This document shows positions 37,300 through 46,230 of a DNA stretch of 64,000 nucleotides, piece after piece. Made by a program: the position numbers and the translations under genes. Origin of the DNA: Hyphomonadaceae bacterium (GTDB taxonomy: Bacteria > Pseudomonadota > Alphaproteobacteria > Caulobacterales > Aquidulcibacteraceae); assembly GCA_016791425.1 (NCBI GenBank), contig JAEUMQ010000009.1, positions 62,001 through 126,000 on the forward strand, read 5' to 3'. How positions within the stretch are numbered: position 1 is the first letter of the stretch; every line of letters begins with the position of its first letter. The notes under the pieces are model-generated. The model had not been told where the DNA came from and did no database searches. It saw only the letters and a list, made by a program, of their open reading frames with translations.

Positions 37300-37334
37300 A
37301 AGAAAAACGCCGCCGCTGGGTGAGCGCGGCGGCG
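37300..37334 (-). terminator. Intrinsic terminator of the DUF4910 gene
   Basis: Read on the minus strand, a 9-bp GC stem (CGCCGCCGC/GCGGCGGCG, loop of nine, 37308-37334) is followed by TTTTTCTTT. It begins 26 bp after the stop of the DUF4910 gene (37361). Confidence 0.75.
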
Positions 37335-37360
37335 TCGAGGCGCGGATGAGGTAAGAAAGC

Positions 37361-38725
37361 CTACTTGCGGTACTCGAGCAGGTCGTACTCTTCCAGGATC
37401 TTCGCGATGCGATGGAACCGCGGGAAGGGCAGCTTGGCGCGAAGCGCGATGTCGAGGATCGACTTGGTGCCGTCCGACTGGTTGAGCATCCACAGCATCG
37501 GCAGGTTGGCGTCGTATTCCTTCTTGTCGCCGCCGACCGCGCCATAGAGGCCGCGCTTGCCGAGATTGGGCTCGCCGTTCGGCGAGAGGTTCACCATCTT
37601 GTAGTCGTTCTCGATGATGTCGATCACTTCGAGCGCGGTCTTGTAGGACTCTTCCAGATATTCCGGCCGGATGAAGTCCATGTTGTCGGCGCTGGTGTGG
37701 TATTCGGGGAAGAGCCCGAAGCGCGAGCGCAGCATGAGCCCGACATTGAGGCGGAACGCCGGCGAGTTGTATTGCCGCTCGTCATAGCCGTAGGGCCAGA
37801 AGTCGACGATGTTCGGCTCCTTCGAATTGTCGCGCATCACCTTCTCGACCGCCTTGTCGATCAGCGCGTCGCCCTTCTGGCTGCGCTTGTAGGTCGGCCC
37901 GCCCGCGTCGCCGACGCAGGAGAGGATGAGGCCCTGGTGGATGTTCTTGATCCGGTCGCCGTTGCGCGACAGCCAGGTGAGCGAGCCGATCGTGCCCGGC
38001 GCGAAGATGAAGACGTACGAATAGCGCGTCTTGCCCTTCATGCTGGCGAGCGCGCGCGCCAGGTGCGTGTTCACCGAAACGCCCGAGCAATTGTCGTTCG
38101 CGAGCGAGGGGTGGCAGCAATGCGCCGAGAAGAGGATCGTCTCGTCGCTTTCGCCCTGGATGAAGTACTCGCCATAGGTGAGCGAGCCGTTCGGATCGTG
38201 GTCGCTGTCGATGTAGGCTTCATAGACGCCGTCCTCGAGCGACAGCATCTGCTCGTGCGTCATGCAGAAGCCCCAGTTCTCGTGATAGTACGAGGTCCGG
38301 TAGGGGATGAGGTCCGGCTGGTCGGGCATCGTGAAGATGTGCTTCTTCAGCTCGGCCAGCTCGAACTTGCCGTTGATCGGCGTCGAATAATTGAGGACGT
38401 GCAGATTGTGGACCTTGAAGTCCACGATCTTCTTGCCCGACGGATCCTTGATCCACGCGTCGCGGATGTTCCATTCGCGCGGCACGTTCCAGTCGAACAC
38501 CGGCGTGCCGGACGGCACCTCGTGGATCGTGAGGTCGATCACCTTCTTGACGTCGTTCAGCGTCTGCCGGACGCCGTTGCCCGTGATCGAGCGGCAATAG
38601 GGATAGAGCCCGTTCGCGAACGACCACATCTCTTCGCCGATGCCCGGCTTGAAGAGCTTCTCGGCCAAGGGTTCGCGGATCACGTTCATCTTGGTCTGTC
38701 CTGGAAGAGCGCCTGCATCAGCCAT
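37361..38725 (-). CDS. DUF4910 aminopeptidase-like protein
   Basis: A 454-residue protein. It starts with the family's EEMWSFANGLYPYCRSITGNGVRQTL, has a middle DUF2172-like beta region (TPVFDWNVPREWNIRDAWI), then an M28-like peptidase core with metal-site candidates in SAHCCHPSLANDNCSG and FPEYHTSADN. The C-terminal 60 residues look like a winged helix (LPMLWMLNQSDGTKSILDIAL). Such proteins occur in polysaccharide and nucleotide-sugar clusters and may deacylate or hydrolyse an amide; no reaction is established. It is divergent from the nucleotidyltransferase gene and has its own terminator. Confidence 0.85.
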   Translation of the reverse strand: MADAGALPGQTKMNVIREPLAEKLFKPGIGEEMWSFANGLYPYCRSITGNGVRQTLNDVKKVIDLTIHEVPSGTPVFDWNVPREWNIRDAWIKDPSGKKIVDFKVHNLHVLNYSTPINGKFELAELKKHIFTMPDQPDLIPYRTSYYHENWGFCMTHEQMLSLEDGVYEAYIDSDHDPNGSLTYGEYFIQGESDETILFSAHCCHPSLANDNCSGVSVNTHLARALASMKGKTRYSYVFIFAPGTIGSLTWLSRNGDRIKNIHQGLILSCVGDAGGPTYKRSQKGDALIDKAVEKVMRDNSKEPNIVDFWPYGYDERQYNSPAFRLNVGLMLRSRFGLFPEYHTSADNMDFIRPEYLEESYKTALEVIDIIENDYKMVNLSPNGEPNLGKRGLYGAVGGDKKEYDANLPMLWMLNQSDGTKSILDIALRAKLPFPRFHRIAKILEEYDLLEYRK

Positions 38726-38989
38726 GTTTACCCGCCCGTTGTTGCGCGTTGTGGCCCACCGGCCCCATGGCCGGCAAGCCCCAGAACGCTTTGAAACTCA
38801 CACGCGCACGAATGCGCACGCCCGTTGCACGCAAGAAGGGCGCCGCCTGATAAGGTTGCCGGGCGCCGCGTTGCTTGACGCGCTGCTAACTCTATTTGCG
38901 CCGTGCGATACACCTGCGAGGCGAATTGCACGGCACTGATCTTGCTCCACCGGCGACCGAACGATCCTTTGATTGGATGGGGCCGGACT

Positions 38990-39796
38990 ATGAAAGTTGT
39001 TCTGTTCTGCGGCGGCATGGGCACGCGCATCCGCGAGTATTCCGAAACCATCCCGAAGCCGATGATCCCGGTGGGCCAACACCCGATCATGTGGCGCGTC
39101 ATGGACTATTACAGCCAGTACGGCCATCGCGACTTCGTCCTCTGCCTCGGGTATAAGGCCAATATCATCAAGGATTACTTCCTGAACTACAAACACCACG
39201 TTCATTCCGACTTCGTGGTGTCGAATTTCGGCGAGAAGGTCGAGACGCTGAGCGAGCGCAAGGAAGATTGGCGCGTCAGCCTCATCGACACCGGCGTGTG
39301 GCGCAATATCGGCGAGCGTCTCTGGGCGGTGAAGGATCACGTCAAGGACGAGGAGATCTTCTGCGCCAACTATTCCGACGGCCTCTCCGACGTCGATCTC
39401 GACGACATGGTGAAGAAGTTCAAGGAGTCCGGAAAGATCGCCTGCTTCCTGGCGGTGCGCCCGCCCTTGACCTACCACATCGCCGACATCGCCGAGGACG
39501 GCCGCGTGAAGGAGTTCATCTCCTCCGAACGCTCCGAGATCTGGATCAATGGCGGCTATTTCCTGCTCCGCAAGGAGATCTTCGATTATATGCGCGAAGG
39601 CGAGGAGCTGGTGTACGAGCCGTTCTCGCGTCTCATCGCGGAGAACCAGCTCATGGCCTACAAGCACGAGGGCTTCTGGCGCTCGATGGACACCCTGCGT
39701 GACCGCCAGGTGCTGGAGGACATGCTGGAGAAGGGCCAGCTCCCGAGCCGCATCGGCGGCATGGGCGCCGATGTGCGTCCCGCCGCGAAGAAGTAA
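38990..39796 (+). CDS. Sugar-1-phosphate nucleotidyltransferase (RfbF-like)
   Basis: A 268-residue enzyme. The signature is CGGMGTRIREYSETIPKPMIPVGQHPIMW, where LAGG of most relatives is FCGG. It continues with FVLCLGYKANIIKDYFLNY and NYSDGLSDVDLDDMV (metal-binding D), then EIWINGGYFLL. This resembles glucose-1-phosphate cytidylyltransferase and would activate a hexose-1-phosphate as CDP- or dTDP-sugar. It begins the plus-strand run nucleotidyltransferase, PIG-L, aminotransferase, with 30 bp to the next gene. Confidence 0.85.
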   Translation: MKVVLFCGGMGTRIREYSETIPKPMIPVGQHPIMWRVMDYYSQYGHRDFVLCLGYKANIIKDYFLNYKHHVHSDFVVSNFGEKVETLSERKEDWRVSLIDTGVWRNIGERLWAVKDHVKDEEIFCANYSDGLSDVDLDDMVKKFKESGKIACFLAVRPPLTYHIADIAEDGRVKEFISSERSEIWINGGYFLLRKEIFDYMREGEELVYEPFSRLIAENQLMAYKHEGFWRSMDTLRDRQVLEDMLEKGQLPSRIGGMGADVRPAAKK

Positions 39797-39826
39797 TGTC
39801 GCTGAAGAGGTAAGGTTTCGCTAACC

Positions 39827-40474
39827 ATGCAGGCTCTGCCGATCGCGCGTCCGGGTGAGCGTCTCAAGGTCCTGTGCCTTGGCGCCCATTCCGACGACAT
39901 CGAGATCGGCGCCGGCGGGACGATCCTCTCCTGGATCGCCTCCGGCGCCCGGCTCGAGGTGACCTGGTGCGTGTTCTCCGCGCCGGGCGAACGGGCCGAC
40001 GAGGCCCGTTCCAGCGCGCGCGCGTTCCTGGAAGGCGCCGAGAGCATCAAGCTGCACCTTGGCGACTTCCGCGACGGCTATTTCCCCGCCGAACGCATCG
40101 CGGTGAAGGATTGGATCGAGGCGCTGAAGGGCAAGGTGCAGCCTGACATCGTTCTCACCCATCAGCGCGACGACGGCCACCAGGATCATCGCATGGTCAG
40201 CGAGCTGACCTGGAACACCTTCCGCGATCACCTCATCCTCGAATACGAAATCCCGAAATGGGACGGCGACATGGGCCGTCCGTCCGCCTACGTCCCTTTG
40301 AGCCCGGAAATCCTCGAGCGGAAGATCGCGCTCTTGAACGAGCATTTCGGCACCCAGCGCTCGAAGGCATGGTTCGACGCTGAGACCTTCACGGGTCTGG
40401 CGCGCATCCGCGGCATGGAATGTCGCGCAAGATATGCCGAGGCGTTTTACGCTCGGAAACTTTTGCTGGGTTAA
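39827..40474 (+). CDS. PIG-L family deacetylase
   Basis: A 215-residue zinc deacetylase. The first motif is AHSDDIEIG (H21, D23, D24), with Ser in place of the common Pro. The second is HQDH (H118, H121). PIG-L/LmbE enzymes remove N-acetyl groups from GlcNAc-containing compounds. In this cassette a nucleotide-sugar or glycan is the likely substrate. It follows the nucleotidyltransferase by 30 bp. Confidence 0.88.
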   Translation: MQALPIARPGERLKVLCLGAHSDDIEIGAGGTILSWIASGARLEVTWCVFSAPGERADEARSSARAFLEGAESIKLHLGDFRDGYFPAERIAVKDWIEALKGKVQPDIVLTHQRDDGHQDHRMVSELTWNTFRDHLILEYEIPKWDGDMGRPSAYVPLSPEILERKIALLNEHFGTQRSKAWFDAETFTGLARIRGMECRARYAEAFYARKLLLG

Positions 40475-40554
40475 GAAGTCCTGCCGGTCGCCGAAAAGAC
40501 GGCGAGGTCCTTGCTTGGGATCGGCGGAGAAACCGCCCGGGTAAAGAGGGACCG

Positions 40555-41937
40555 ATGGCCGCCAATCTGAATTTCGACGTCTCCACGCGCATGCGCGCGC
40601 GCGCCGCTGAGCTCATTCCGGGCGGCGCCCACACCTACGCCAAGGCCGATGATCAGTACCCGGTGCTGTCTCCGGGCTTCATCGCGCGCGGCGAAGGCTG
40701 CAAGGTCTGGGACGTCGATGGCAACGAGTACATCGAATACGGCATGGGCAACCGCGCCGTCGGCCTTGGCCACGCGTTCCCGACCGTGATCGCCGCCGCC
40801 CGCGCCGAGCTCGCCCGCGGCTGCAACTTCACCCGCCCCGCCGCGATGGAAGTCGCCGCCGCCGAGCAATTCCTGAAGATGATCCCGACCGCCGAGATGG
40901 TGAAGTTCTGCAAGGACGGCTCGGACGCGACCTCGGGCGCGGTGAAGATCGCCCGCGCCTATACCGGGCGCGACCTTATCGCCATCTGCGGCGACCAGCC
41001 CTTCTTCTCGGTCGATGATTGGTTCATCGGCTCCACCGCGATGCATGGCGGCATTCCCGAAGCCACCCGCGCGATGACCGTGAAGTTCAAGTACAACAAT
41101 CTGGACTCCGTCCGCGAGCTGATCGCCCAGTATCCCGGTCAGATCGCTTGCTTCATCCTGGAGGCCGCGCGCGTCGATGATCCCCAGCCCGGCTTCCTGC
41201 AGGGCCTCGCCGAGCTCGTCCGCGAAGCCGGCGCCATCTTCATCCTCGACGAGATGATCACCGGCTTCCGCTGGCATAACGCGGGCGCGCAAGCCTATTA
41301 CGGCGTGACCCCCGATCTCTCCACCTGGGGCAAGGCGCTCGCCAACGGCTTCTCGGTGTCCGCGCTCGCCGGCAAGCGCGAATACATGCGCCTCGGCGAC
41401 CTCGAGCAATGGGAAAAGCCGCGCGTGTTCCTGTGCTCAACGACGCATGGCGGCGAAACCCACGGGCTCGCCGCGGCGATCGCCACGATGCAGGTCTATG
41501 AGCGCGAACCGGTGATCGAGCACATCTTCCGCCAGGGCGCACGCCTGCGCACGGGCGTCGAGCAGACCATCGCGCGCCACGGCCTGCAGGATTTCATCAC
41601 CCTCTCCGGCAAGCCGTGCAGCCTCGTGTTCGGCACGCTCGACAACGACCGCAAGCCGAACCAGGGCTATCGCTCGCTCTTCCTGCAGGAGCTGATCAAG
41701 CGCGGCGTGCTCGCCCCCTCGCTCGTCGTCTCCTACACGCACGAAGACGCCGACATCGCCAAGACGATCGAAGCCTTCGACGGCGCGCTCGGCGTATACA
41801 CCCAGGCGCTCAACGAGGGCTACGAGAAGCACCTCGTCGGCCGCCCCTCGCAGATCGCGTATCGGACCTTCAACAAGAAGCCCGAGAACGTGGTCGCCAA
41901 CGACACCGCCCCCGACGCCGAAAAGGCCCGCGCTTAG
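40555..41937 (+). CDS. Class III aminotransferase (GSA aminomutase-like)
   Basis: A 460-residue PLP enzyme of the glutamate-1-semialdehyde aminomutase group: IPGGAHTYAKADDQYP, GNEYIEYGMGNRAVGLGHAFP, ILDEMITGFRWH (PLP-ring Asp) and the PLP lysine K260 in STWGKALANGFS. It is longer at the C-terminus than HemL and lies in a sugar-modification cluster, so it is more likely to transaminate a keto-sugar or related precursor than to make 5-aminolevulinate. ATG 40555 has AAAGAGGG upstream. Two hairpin repeats follow it. Confidence 0.85.
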   Translation: MAANLNFDVSTRMRARAAELIPGGAHTYAKADDQYPVLSPGFIARGEGCKVWDVDGNEYIEYGMGNRAVGLGHAFPTVIAAARAELARGCNFTRPAAMEVAAAEQFLKMIPTAEMVKFCKDGSDATSGAVKIARAYTGRDLIAICGDQPFFSVDDWFIGSTAMHGGIPEATRAMTVKFKYNNLDSVRELIAQYPGQIACFILEAARVDDPQPGFLQGLAELVREAGAIFILDEMITGFRWHNAGAQAYYGVTPDLSTWGKALANGFSVSALAGKREYMRLGDLEQWEKPRVFLCSTTHGGETHGLAAAIATMQVYEREPVIEHIFRQGARLRTGVEQTIARHGLQDFITLSGKPCSLVFGTLDNDRKPNQGYRSLFLQELIKRGVLAPSLVVSYTHEDADIAKTIEAFDGALGVYTQALNEGYEKHLVGRPSQIAYRTFNKKPENVVANDTAPDAEKARA

Positions 41938-41958
41938 ACCTCGACCTTGTTCGTAGGG

Positions 41959-42083
41959 CTACCCTCTCCCCCTGCAGGGGAGAGGGTAGGGTGAGGGGGG
42001 CCCGCCCCGGAGGTCCAAGGCGCTGGGCGTCGAGGCTGAGGCAACCCCTCGCCCCTGCCCCTCTCCCCAAGGGGAGAAGGGGC
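41959..42083. repeat. Two GC-rich hairpin repeats after the aminotransferase gene
   Basis: Unit 1 (41959-41989) is a perfect 13-bp stem, CTACCCTCTCCCC with its complement, loop CTGCA. Unit 2 (42057-42083) pairs GCCCCTCTCCCC with GGGGAGAAGGGGC, with one bulged base. Both fall in the gap between the aminotransferase and sppA and may end the transcript of the cassette. Confidence 0.7.
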
Positions 42084-42153
42084 GCCGCTCCGTGCGGCCA
42101 AAGCGGCAAACCCATCCAAATCTAGTCTTCGGGCTTGAACCCGGCGCGGCAGG

Positions 42154-42174
42154 CCTTATCATTTATCGATAAGG
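42154..42174. promoter_or_regulatory. AT-rich inverted repeat in the sppA leader
   Basis: CCTTATC, ATTTATC and GATAAGG form 7-bp arms around a 7-base spacer, an AT-rich island in very GC-rich DNA, 45 bp before the sppA start. It may be an operator, or the TTTATCGATAA part may be a -10 region. Regulator unknown. Confidence 0.45.
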
Positions 42175-42218
42175 AGCGGTGGGGCCGGCGCCCTCCGTGT
42201 CCGTCCTGGAGGGGCGTC

Positions 42219-43970
42219 TTGAAGCAATTCCTGATTACGGTCGCGGGCGTGCTCGTCGGGCTCGTCCTCTTCCTGGTTGTCGCCCCGATCGTGGTCGTGT
42301 CGCTGCTGGTGTCCTCCGCCAGCAAGGCCCCGGCCGCGCCCTCCAAGATGGTCATCGCCCTCGACCTGCGTGAGGAGCTGACCGACCAGCGTTCGCAGAA
42401 CCCGTTCGCGAGCCTGGGCGACGGCGCCAATATCCTCGACATCGTCACCAAGCTCGACGCGGCCGGTCGCGACGACCGCGTGAAGGGCGTCTTCGTGCGC
42501 GCCGCGACGAGCGGCCTTGCGCCCGCCCACGCCGAAGAGATCCGCGACGCGCTGCGGCGCTTCCGCAGCCACGGGAAATTCGTCGTCGCCCACGCCCAGA
42601 ACGAGGACGTGCGCATGTCGATGCCCGGCTATGTGGCGGTCGCCGACGCCGATGAGTTCTGGCTGCAGGGCGTGAGCGAGTTCATGCCGATGGGCCTGTC
42701 CGCGGAGATGTCCTTCCTCGGCGGCACGCTCGCGCGCTATCGCATCCAGCTGCAGGCCGAGGCGCGCGAGGAATACAAGAACGCGCTCAACACGCTGATG
42801 GAGGAGGGCTTTACGCCCGCGCACCGCGAGGCGACCGAAGGCCTCCTGAACAATCTCTACGCCATCATGCTCCGCCACATCGCGGAGGATCGCGGCATCA
42901 CCGTTGAGGCGGCGCGCGCCGCGATCGAGGCGACGCCGATGACGAGCGAACGCGCCATCGAGCTCAAGCTGATCGACAAGCTCGGCTCGCCCGAAGCGGC
43001 CGAAGCCGCGGCGCTGGCGCGCGGCGGCCAAGGCGCGGAGATGATCCAGCTTTCCGCCTATACGCCGCCGAGCGGATCGGGCCCAGTGATCGCGGTCGTG
43101 CTGGGCGAAGGCGAGATCTATAGCGGCACCTCGGAGAATTCGCCGTTCGGCGAGTCTGGCGCGATGCTGGGCGACGACATCTCGCAAGCGCTGTTGGATG
43201 CGTCCGAAGCGAAGGATGTGCGCGCGATCGTATTCCGCGTGTCGAGCCCCGGCGGCACCATCGCGGCGTCCGATCAGATCCTGGCTGCGCTGCGCACCGC
43301 GCGCGAGCGCGGCAAGAAGGTGGTGGTCTCGATGGGGTCGATGGCCGCGTCCGGCGGCTATTATGTGAGCGCCGAGGCCGACGAGATCGTCGCCAACCCC
43401 ACGACGCTCACCGGCTCGATCGGCGTGTTCGGCGCCAAGGTCGTGCTCGGCCCCGCGCTGCAGCACTATTTCTCGGTGCGGTCGGATCGGATTTCGGTCG
43501 GCTCGCCGCAGATCGCGATGTTCTCGCCGAACGAGCCTTTCACGCCGGCGGGCCGGCAGGCCTTCGCGGGCTTCATCACACGCTCCTATGAGGAATTCAT
43601 GGGCCGCGTGGCGGCCGGCCGCCACCTGACCCGAGATCAGGTGCATGCTTCGGCGCGCGGCCGCGTGTGGACGGGCGAGCAGGCCAAGGAGCGCCGGCTC
43701 GTCGATCATCTCGGCGGCTTCGACACCGCCCTGGTGCGCGCCCGCGCGCTCGCGGACTTGCGCCCTGATCAGCGCGTGACGCTGCGCTATTATCCCTCGC
43801 AGAAATCGCCGTTCGAGGCGCTGTCGGCGCTGTTCGGCGCCTCGACGGAAACCGCGCGCGCCGCGGTGCTGCTGGGCGCGGTGCTCGGCGACGAGCGCGT
43901 GTCGGAGCTGCTCAACGCGGCGCGCTCCAACGCCGCCGTCCGCGCCCGCGAGGCGCTGCAGGTGGAATAG
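42219..43970 (+). CDS. sppA: Signal peptide peptidase SppA, 67K type
   Basis: A 583-residue serine protease with a Ser/Lys dyad. One TM segment at residues about 5-30 (FLITVAGVLVGLVLFLVVAP) anchors it with the active domains outside. Two tandem SppA halves are present. The lysine is K187 (EEYKNALN) in the first half and the serine S378 (MAASGGYYV) in the second. It degrades cleaved signal peptides in the inner membrane. TTG at 42219, six bases after GGAGG, is taken as the start because it places the membrane anchor first; the upstream in-frame ATG at 42135 would add 28 polar residues. Confidence 0.9.
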   Translation: MKQFLITVAGVLVGLVLFLVVAPIVVVSLLVSSASKAPAAPSKMVIALDLREELTDQRSQNPFASLGDGANILDIVTKLDAAGRDDRVKGVFVRAATSGLAPAHAEEIRDALRRFRSHGKFVVAHAQNEDVRMSMPGYVAVADADEFWLQGVSEFMPMGLSAEMSFLGGTLARYRIQLQAEAREEYKNALNTLMEEGFTPAHREATEGLLNNLYAIMLRHIAEDRGITVEAARAAIEATPMTSERAIELKLIDKLGSPEAAEAAALARGGQGAEMIQLSAYTPPSGSGPVIAVVLGEGEIYSGTSENSPFGESGAMLGDDISQALLDASEAKDVRAIVFRVSSPGGTIAASDQILAALRTARERGKKVVVSMGSMAASGGYYVSAEADEIVANPTTLTGSIGVFGAKVVLGPALQHYFSVRSDRISVGSPQIAMFSPNEPFTPAGRQAFAGFITRSYEEFMGRVAAGRHLTRDQVHASARGRVWTGEQAKERRLVDHLGGFDTALVRARALADLRPDQRVTLRYYPSQKSPFEALSALFGASTETARAAVLLGAVLGDERVSELLNAARSNAAVRAREALQVE

Positions 43971-43978
43971 GGCTCTCT

Positions 43979-44115
43979 CCCTTCCCCCGTGCAGCGGGGG
44001 AAGGGCCGGGGATGGGGGAATTGCAAGGAAGGACGTGAGGAACGCTGGCGCTGCTTGCGTACTCCTCTTCAAGGCCCCCACCCCTTACCCCTCCCCCGCT
44101 AGCGCGGGAGAGGGG
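43979..44115. repeat. Two GC-rich hairpin repeats after sppA
   Basis: Unit 1 (43979-44005) pairs CCCTTCCCCC with GGGGGAAGGG perfectly around GTGCAGC, 8 bp after the sppA stop. Unit 2 (44088-44115) pairs CCCCTCCCCCGC with GCGGGAGAGGGG with one mismatch around TAGC, 19 bp after the minus-strand stop at 44135. Each could end transcription from its own side. Confidence 0.7.
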
Positions 44116-44134
44116 ATATTCCGTAGGCGGAGGG

Positions 44135-44554
44135 TTAGCCCTTGTTCTCGACCTCGTACTTCGCGAGGTCTGCGCGCAGCGTCTCGTAGAGCCGGTTGAC
44201 GAACGAGTCCGCGTCCTCGTCGACGAAATCGTCGAAATAGTCTTCGAGGTTGGACTCGAAGATGTATTCGCCGTCCTCCGCGAAGATGAAGCCGAGCTCC
44301 TCGTCGGTCTCCACATGGATGACCGCGAGCGAGATGCGCTCGTCCTCGTCGTCCTCGGCCGCAGCGAAAGAGAGCCGGCGGCTCTGGATGCGCTCTTCCA
44401 GCTTTGGCAGCAGCGCGTTCAGCGCCGCGACGTCGTCGAACGGCGACTCGCGCTGTTTCAGCGCCGCTTCCAGCTTGCCCTTGGCCGCGTCCACCTCGTC
44501 GTCGAAGCCGGTGCTTTCCCCCGTGGCGGTCTTCTTCACTGCGCGGGCCATCAT
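44135..44554 (-). CDS. Acidic hypothetical protein coupled to purQ
   Basis: A 139-residue, strongly acidic, soluble protein. A basic N-terminus ([12 protein letters not shown]) leads to charged helix [32 protein letters not shown], then [32 protein letters not shown] and [16 protein letters not shown] do not recognise a named family. The first ATG overlaps the purQ stop (ATGA), so translation is probably coupled. Possible role in protein interaction only; nothing catalytic is visible. Confidence 0.7.
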   Translation of the reverse strand: MMARAVKKTATGESTGFDDEVDAAKGKLEAALKQRESPFDDVAALNALLPKLEERIQSRRLSFAAAEDDEDERISLAVIHVETDEELGFIFAEDGEYIFESNLEDYFDDFVDEDADSFVNRLYETLRADLAKYEVENKG

Positions 44555-45213
44555 GCGGCCTCCATCAGGCTCTGGAAGATCGGCCATCCGCCCATCCGCC
44601 CGAGCGAGCGGTCCGCGACGCGCTCCGGATGCGGCATCATGCCCATGACGTTTCCACGCTCGTTGACGATGCCGGCGATGTCGCGCGCCGAGCCGTTCGG
44701 ATTGTCCTTGTACCTGAGCACGACCTGGCCTTCCGCCTCGACGCGGTCGAGCGTGGCCTCGTCCGCCACGAAGCGCCCGTCGGCGTGCGCGATCGGGATC
44801 ACCGTCTCACGCTCTTCGCGGAAGGCGCGGGTGAAGCGCGTGTTGGAATTGGCGATCGCGAGAGGGACTTCGCGGCACACGAACTTGAGCCCGATATTGC
44901 GCGTGACCGCGCCCGGCAGCAGCCGCGCTTCGGTGAGGATCTGGAACCCGTTGCAGATGCCGAGCACGAGGCCGCCCTTGTCGGCATGCGCGCGCACCGC
45001 TTCCATGATCGGGCTGCGCGCCGAGATGGCGCCTGAGCGGAGATAGTCGCCGAACGAGAAGCCGCCCGGCAGCACCGCAAGGTCGAGGCCGGCGGGCAAC
45101 GCGCTCTCCTGGTGCCAGGCCATGTGCGGCCGCACGCCGCTGATGCGCTCCAGGGCGTCGGCCGCGTCGCGGTCGCAATTGGAGCCGGGGAAGACGATGA
45201 CCGCCGCTTTCAT
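44551..45213 (-). CDS. purQ: FGAM synthase glutaminase subunit PurQ
   Basis: A 220-residue class I glutamine amidotransferase: [59 protein letters not shown] with the catalytic Cys, and MMPHPERV with the catalytic His. It supplies ammonia to PurL for formylglycinamidine ribonucleotide synthesis, with PurS as the linker subunit. purS is 1.5 kb away on the same strand, with other genes between, and purL is not in the window. Confidence 0.96.
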   Translation of the reverse strand: MKAAVIVFPGSNCDRDAADALERISGVRPHMAWHQESALPAGLDLAVLPGGFSFGDYLRSGAISARSPIMEAVRAHADKGGLVLGICNGFQILTEARLLPGAVTRNIGLKFVCREVPLAIANSNTRFTRAFREERETVIPIAHADGRFVADEATLDRVEAEGQVVLRYKDNPNGSARDIAGIVNERGNVMGMMPHPERVADRSLGRMGGWPIFQSLMEAA

Positions 45214-45339
45214 GGGCTCTAGATAAAGTGCGTCGCGGCAAAGACAAAGCATCCCTCTGCGGCAAAGGCCGCTCTTCGGCGCCTTGGCCCAGGAGAAACG
45301 GCCCTTGCACGCGCCGGTAGGCGTCGCTAGCGCTGCGGC

Positions 45340-45435
45340 GTGTCCAGCACGCTGATCCTCGCCGCCATCTTCGTCGTCGTGGTCGCCGCCACCGCGGCGC
45401 TCGCCTGGGCCATCTGGCGCGCGGAGCGCCGATGA
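45340..45435 (+). CDS. Small membrane protein (31 aa)
   Basis: A GTG-started frame of 31 codons giving one hydrophobic segment and a basic end: [20 protein letters not shown] then WAIWRAERR. Its TGA (45433-45435) overlaps the ATG of the GFA gene (ATGA), a typical coupling. The positive C-terminal tail would face the cytoplasm. It is short and could be a chance frame; the overlap and clean TM segment are the support. Confidence 0.5.
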   Translation: MSSTLILAAIFVVVVAATAALAWAIWRAERR

Positions 45436-45848
45436 AACGGGCGGGCGGATGCCTCTGCGGCGCTCTGCGGTACGAGGCCGAGGCCGAGCCGATCTACGTT
45501 GCCCATTGCTATTGCGAGGATTGCCGGCGTGAGAGCGGTTCAGATCACCTGACGCATGTGGCCGTGCCGGATGCGGCGTTGCGCATCTCGGGCGCGCTGA
45601 AGGTTTACGAGAAGCCCGATGCGCGCGGAACAATTCGCCGCCTGTTCTGTCCCGAGTGCGGAACGACCATCGGCGGACGGCCCGCCTCGCAGCCGGGCGT
45701 GACCAACATCCGCACCGGCACGCTCGACGATGTGACGGGGATAGCGCCGCAGTTCGCGGTGTTCTGCGCGCGCGTGCGCGGCTGGACGGTCATCGATCCG
45801 GACGTGAAGCAGTTTCCCGAGCCGCCGCCCGATGCCCAAGAGCCGTAA
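45432..45848 (+). CDS. GFA/CENP-V family zinc protein
   Basis: A 138-residue protein with the GFA-type cysteine pattern: C7 and C9 ([10 protein letters not shown]), C26, C28 and C31 (HCYCEDCRR), then a CPECG near residue 73. These hold two zincs. The family was named for glutathione-dependent formaldehyde activation but many members have unknown substrates. It ends by overlapping the next small gene by 17 bp. Confidence 0.88.
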   Translation: MKRAGGCLCGALRYEAEAEPIYVAHCYCEDCRRESGSDHLTHVAVPDAALRISGALKVYEKPDARGTIRRLFCPECGTTIGGRPASQPGVTNIRTGTLDDVTGIAPQFAVFCARVRGWTVIDPDVKQFPEPPPDAQEP

Positions 45849-46083
45849 TCGCCCGCGCCCAAAGCAGACGCCGCTACAACGCCGGCGCTGGGATTGGCGT
45901 CGCGTCGCCGGCGGCTGGGGGGAGTACGCGCGCAATCTCTCGCTCGTCTTCATCGCAGCGCCCTTCGTCGAGCCGCTTATGACCGGTGCGCCAGTTGACT
46001 CCGGACGGGCCGGCGCTGGCATTCTCCTTGGCATTGCCTTCTTTCTTGCAGGGACTATCTTTGATCATGAGAGGCGCGACTGA
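45832..46083 (+). CDS. Small membrane protein (83 aa)
   Basis: An 83-residue protein. A very basic N-terminus ([24 protein letters not shown]) precedes two hydrophobic segments (LSLVFIAAPFVEPLM; AGAGILLGIAFFLAGTIF) and a charged end. It overlaps the GFA gene. No named family is recognised. The in-line neighbours are also small membrane proteins. Confidence 0.6.
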   Translation: MPKSRNRPRPKQTPLQRRRWDWRRVAGGWGEYARNLSLVFIAAPFVEPLMTGAPVDSGRAGAGILLGIAFFLAGTIFDHERRD

Positions 46084-46085
46084 TT

Positions 46086-46229
46086 ATGGACAGCGTCACC
46101 ATGTACATGCTGGTCGTTGCGGCGATCTTCCTGCCGACGCTGGGGTTTGGCGCTTACATGGCGCACCGCCAGCGGCTGGAGGAGGAAGCCGAGGAGGCCG
46201 ACCGCGCCGCCGGCACGCCCGCCGAATAG
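46086..46229 (+). CDS. Small membrane protein (47 aa)
   Basis: A 47-residue frame, two bases after the preceding gene. It has one hydrophobic segment (YMLVVAAIFLPTLGFGAYMA) and a charged acidic tail (HRQRLEEEAEEADRAAG). It is likely a single-pass membrane peptide. It stops at 46229, one base before the stop of the convergent secreted-protein gene. Confidence 0.6.
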   Translation: MDSVTMYMLVVAAIFLPTLGFGAYMAHRQRLEEEAEEADRAAGTPAE

Positions 46230-46230
46230 C

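Noticed and set aside
40555-41937. Calling this gene hemL
   Set aside because: It belongs to the glutamate-1-semialdehyde aminomutase superfamily, but it is longer at the C-terminus and sits in a sugar-modification cluster, so the heme role was not assigned.
42159-44081. Long minus-strand frame opposite sppA
   Set aside because: The plus strand encodes the complete SppA with its catalytic pair; the antisense product is low-complexity.
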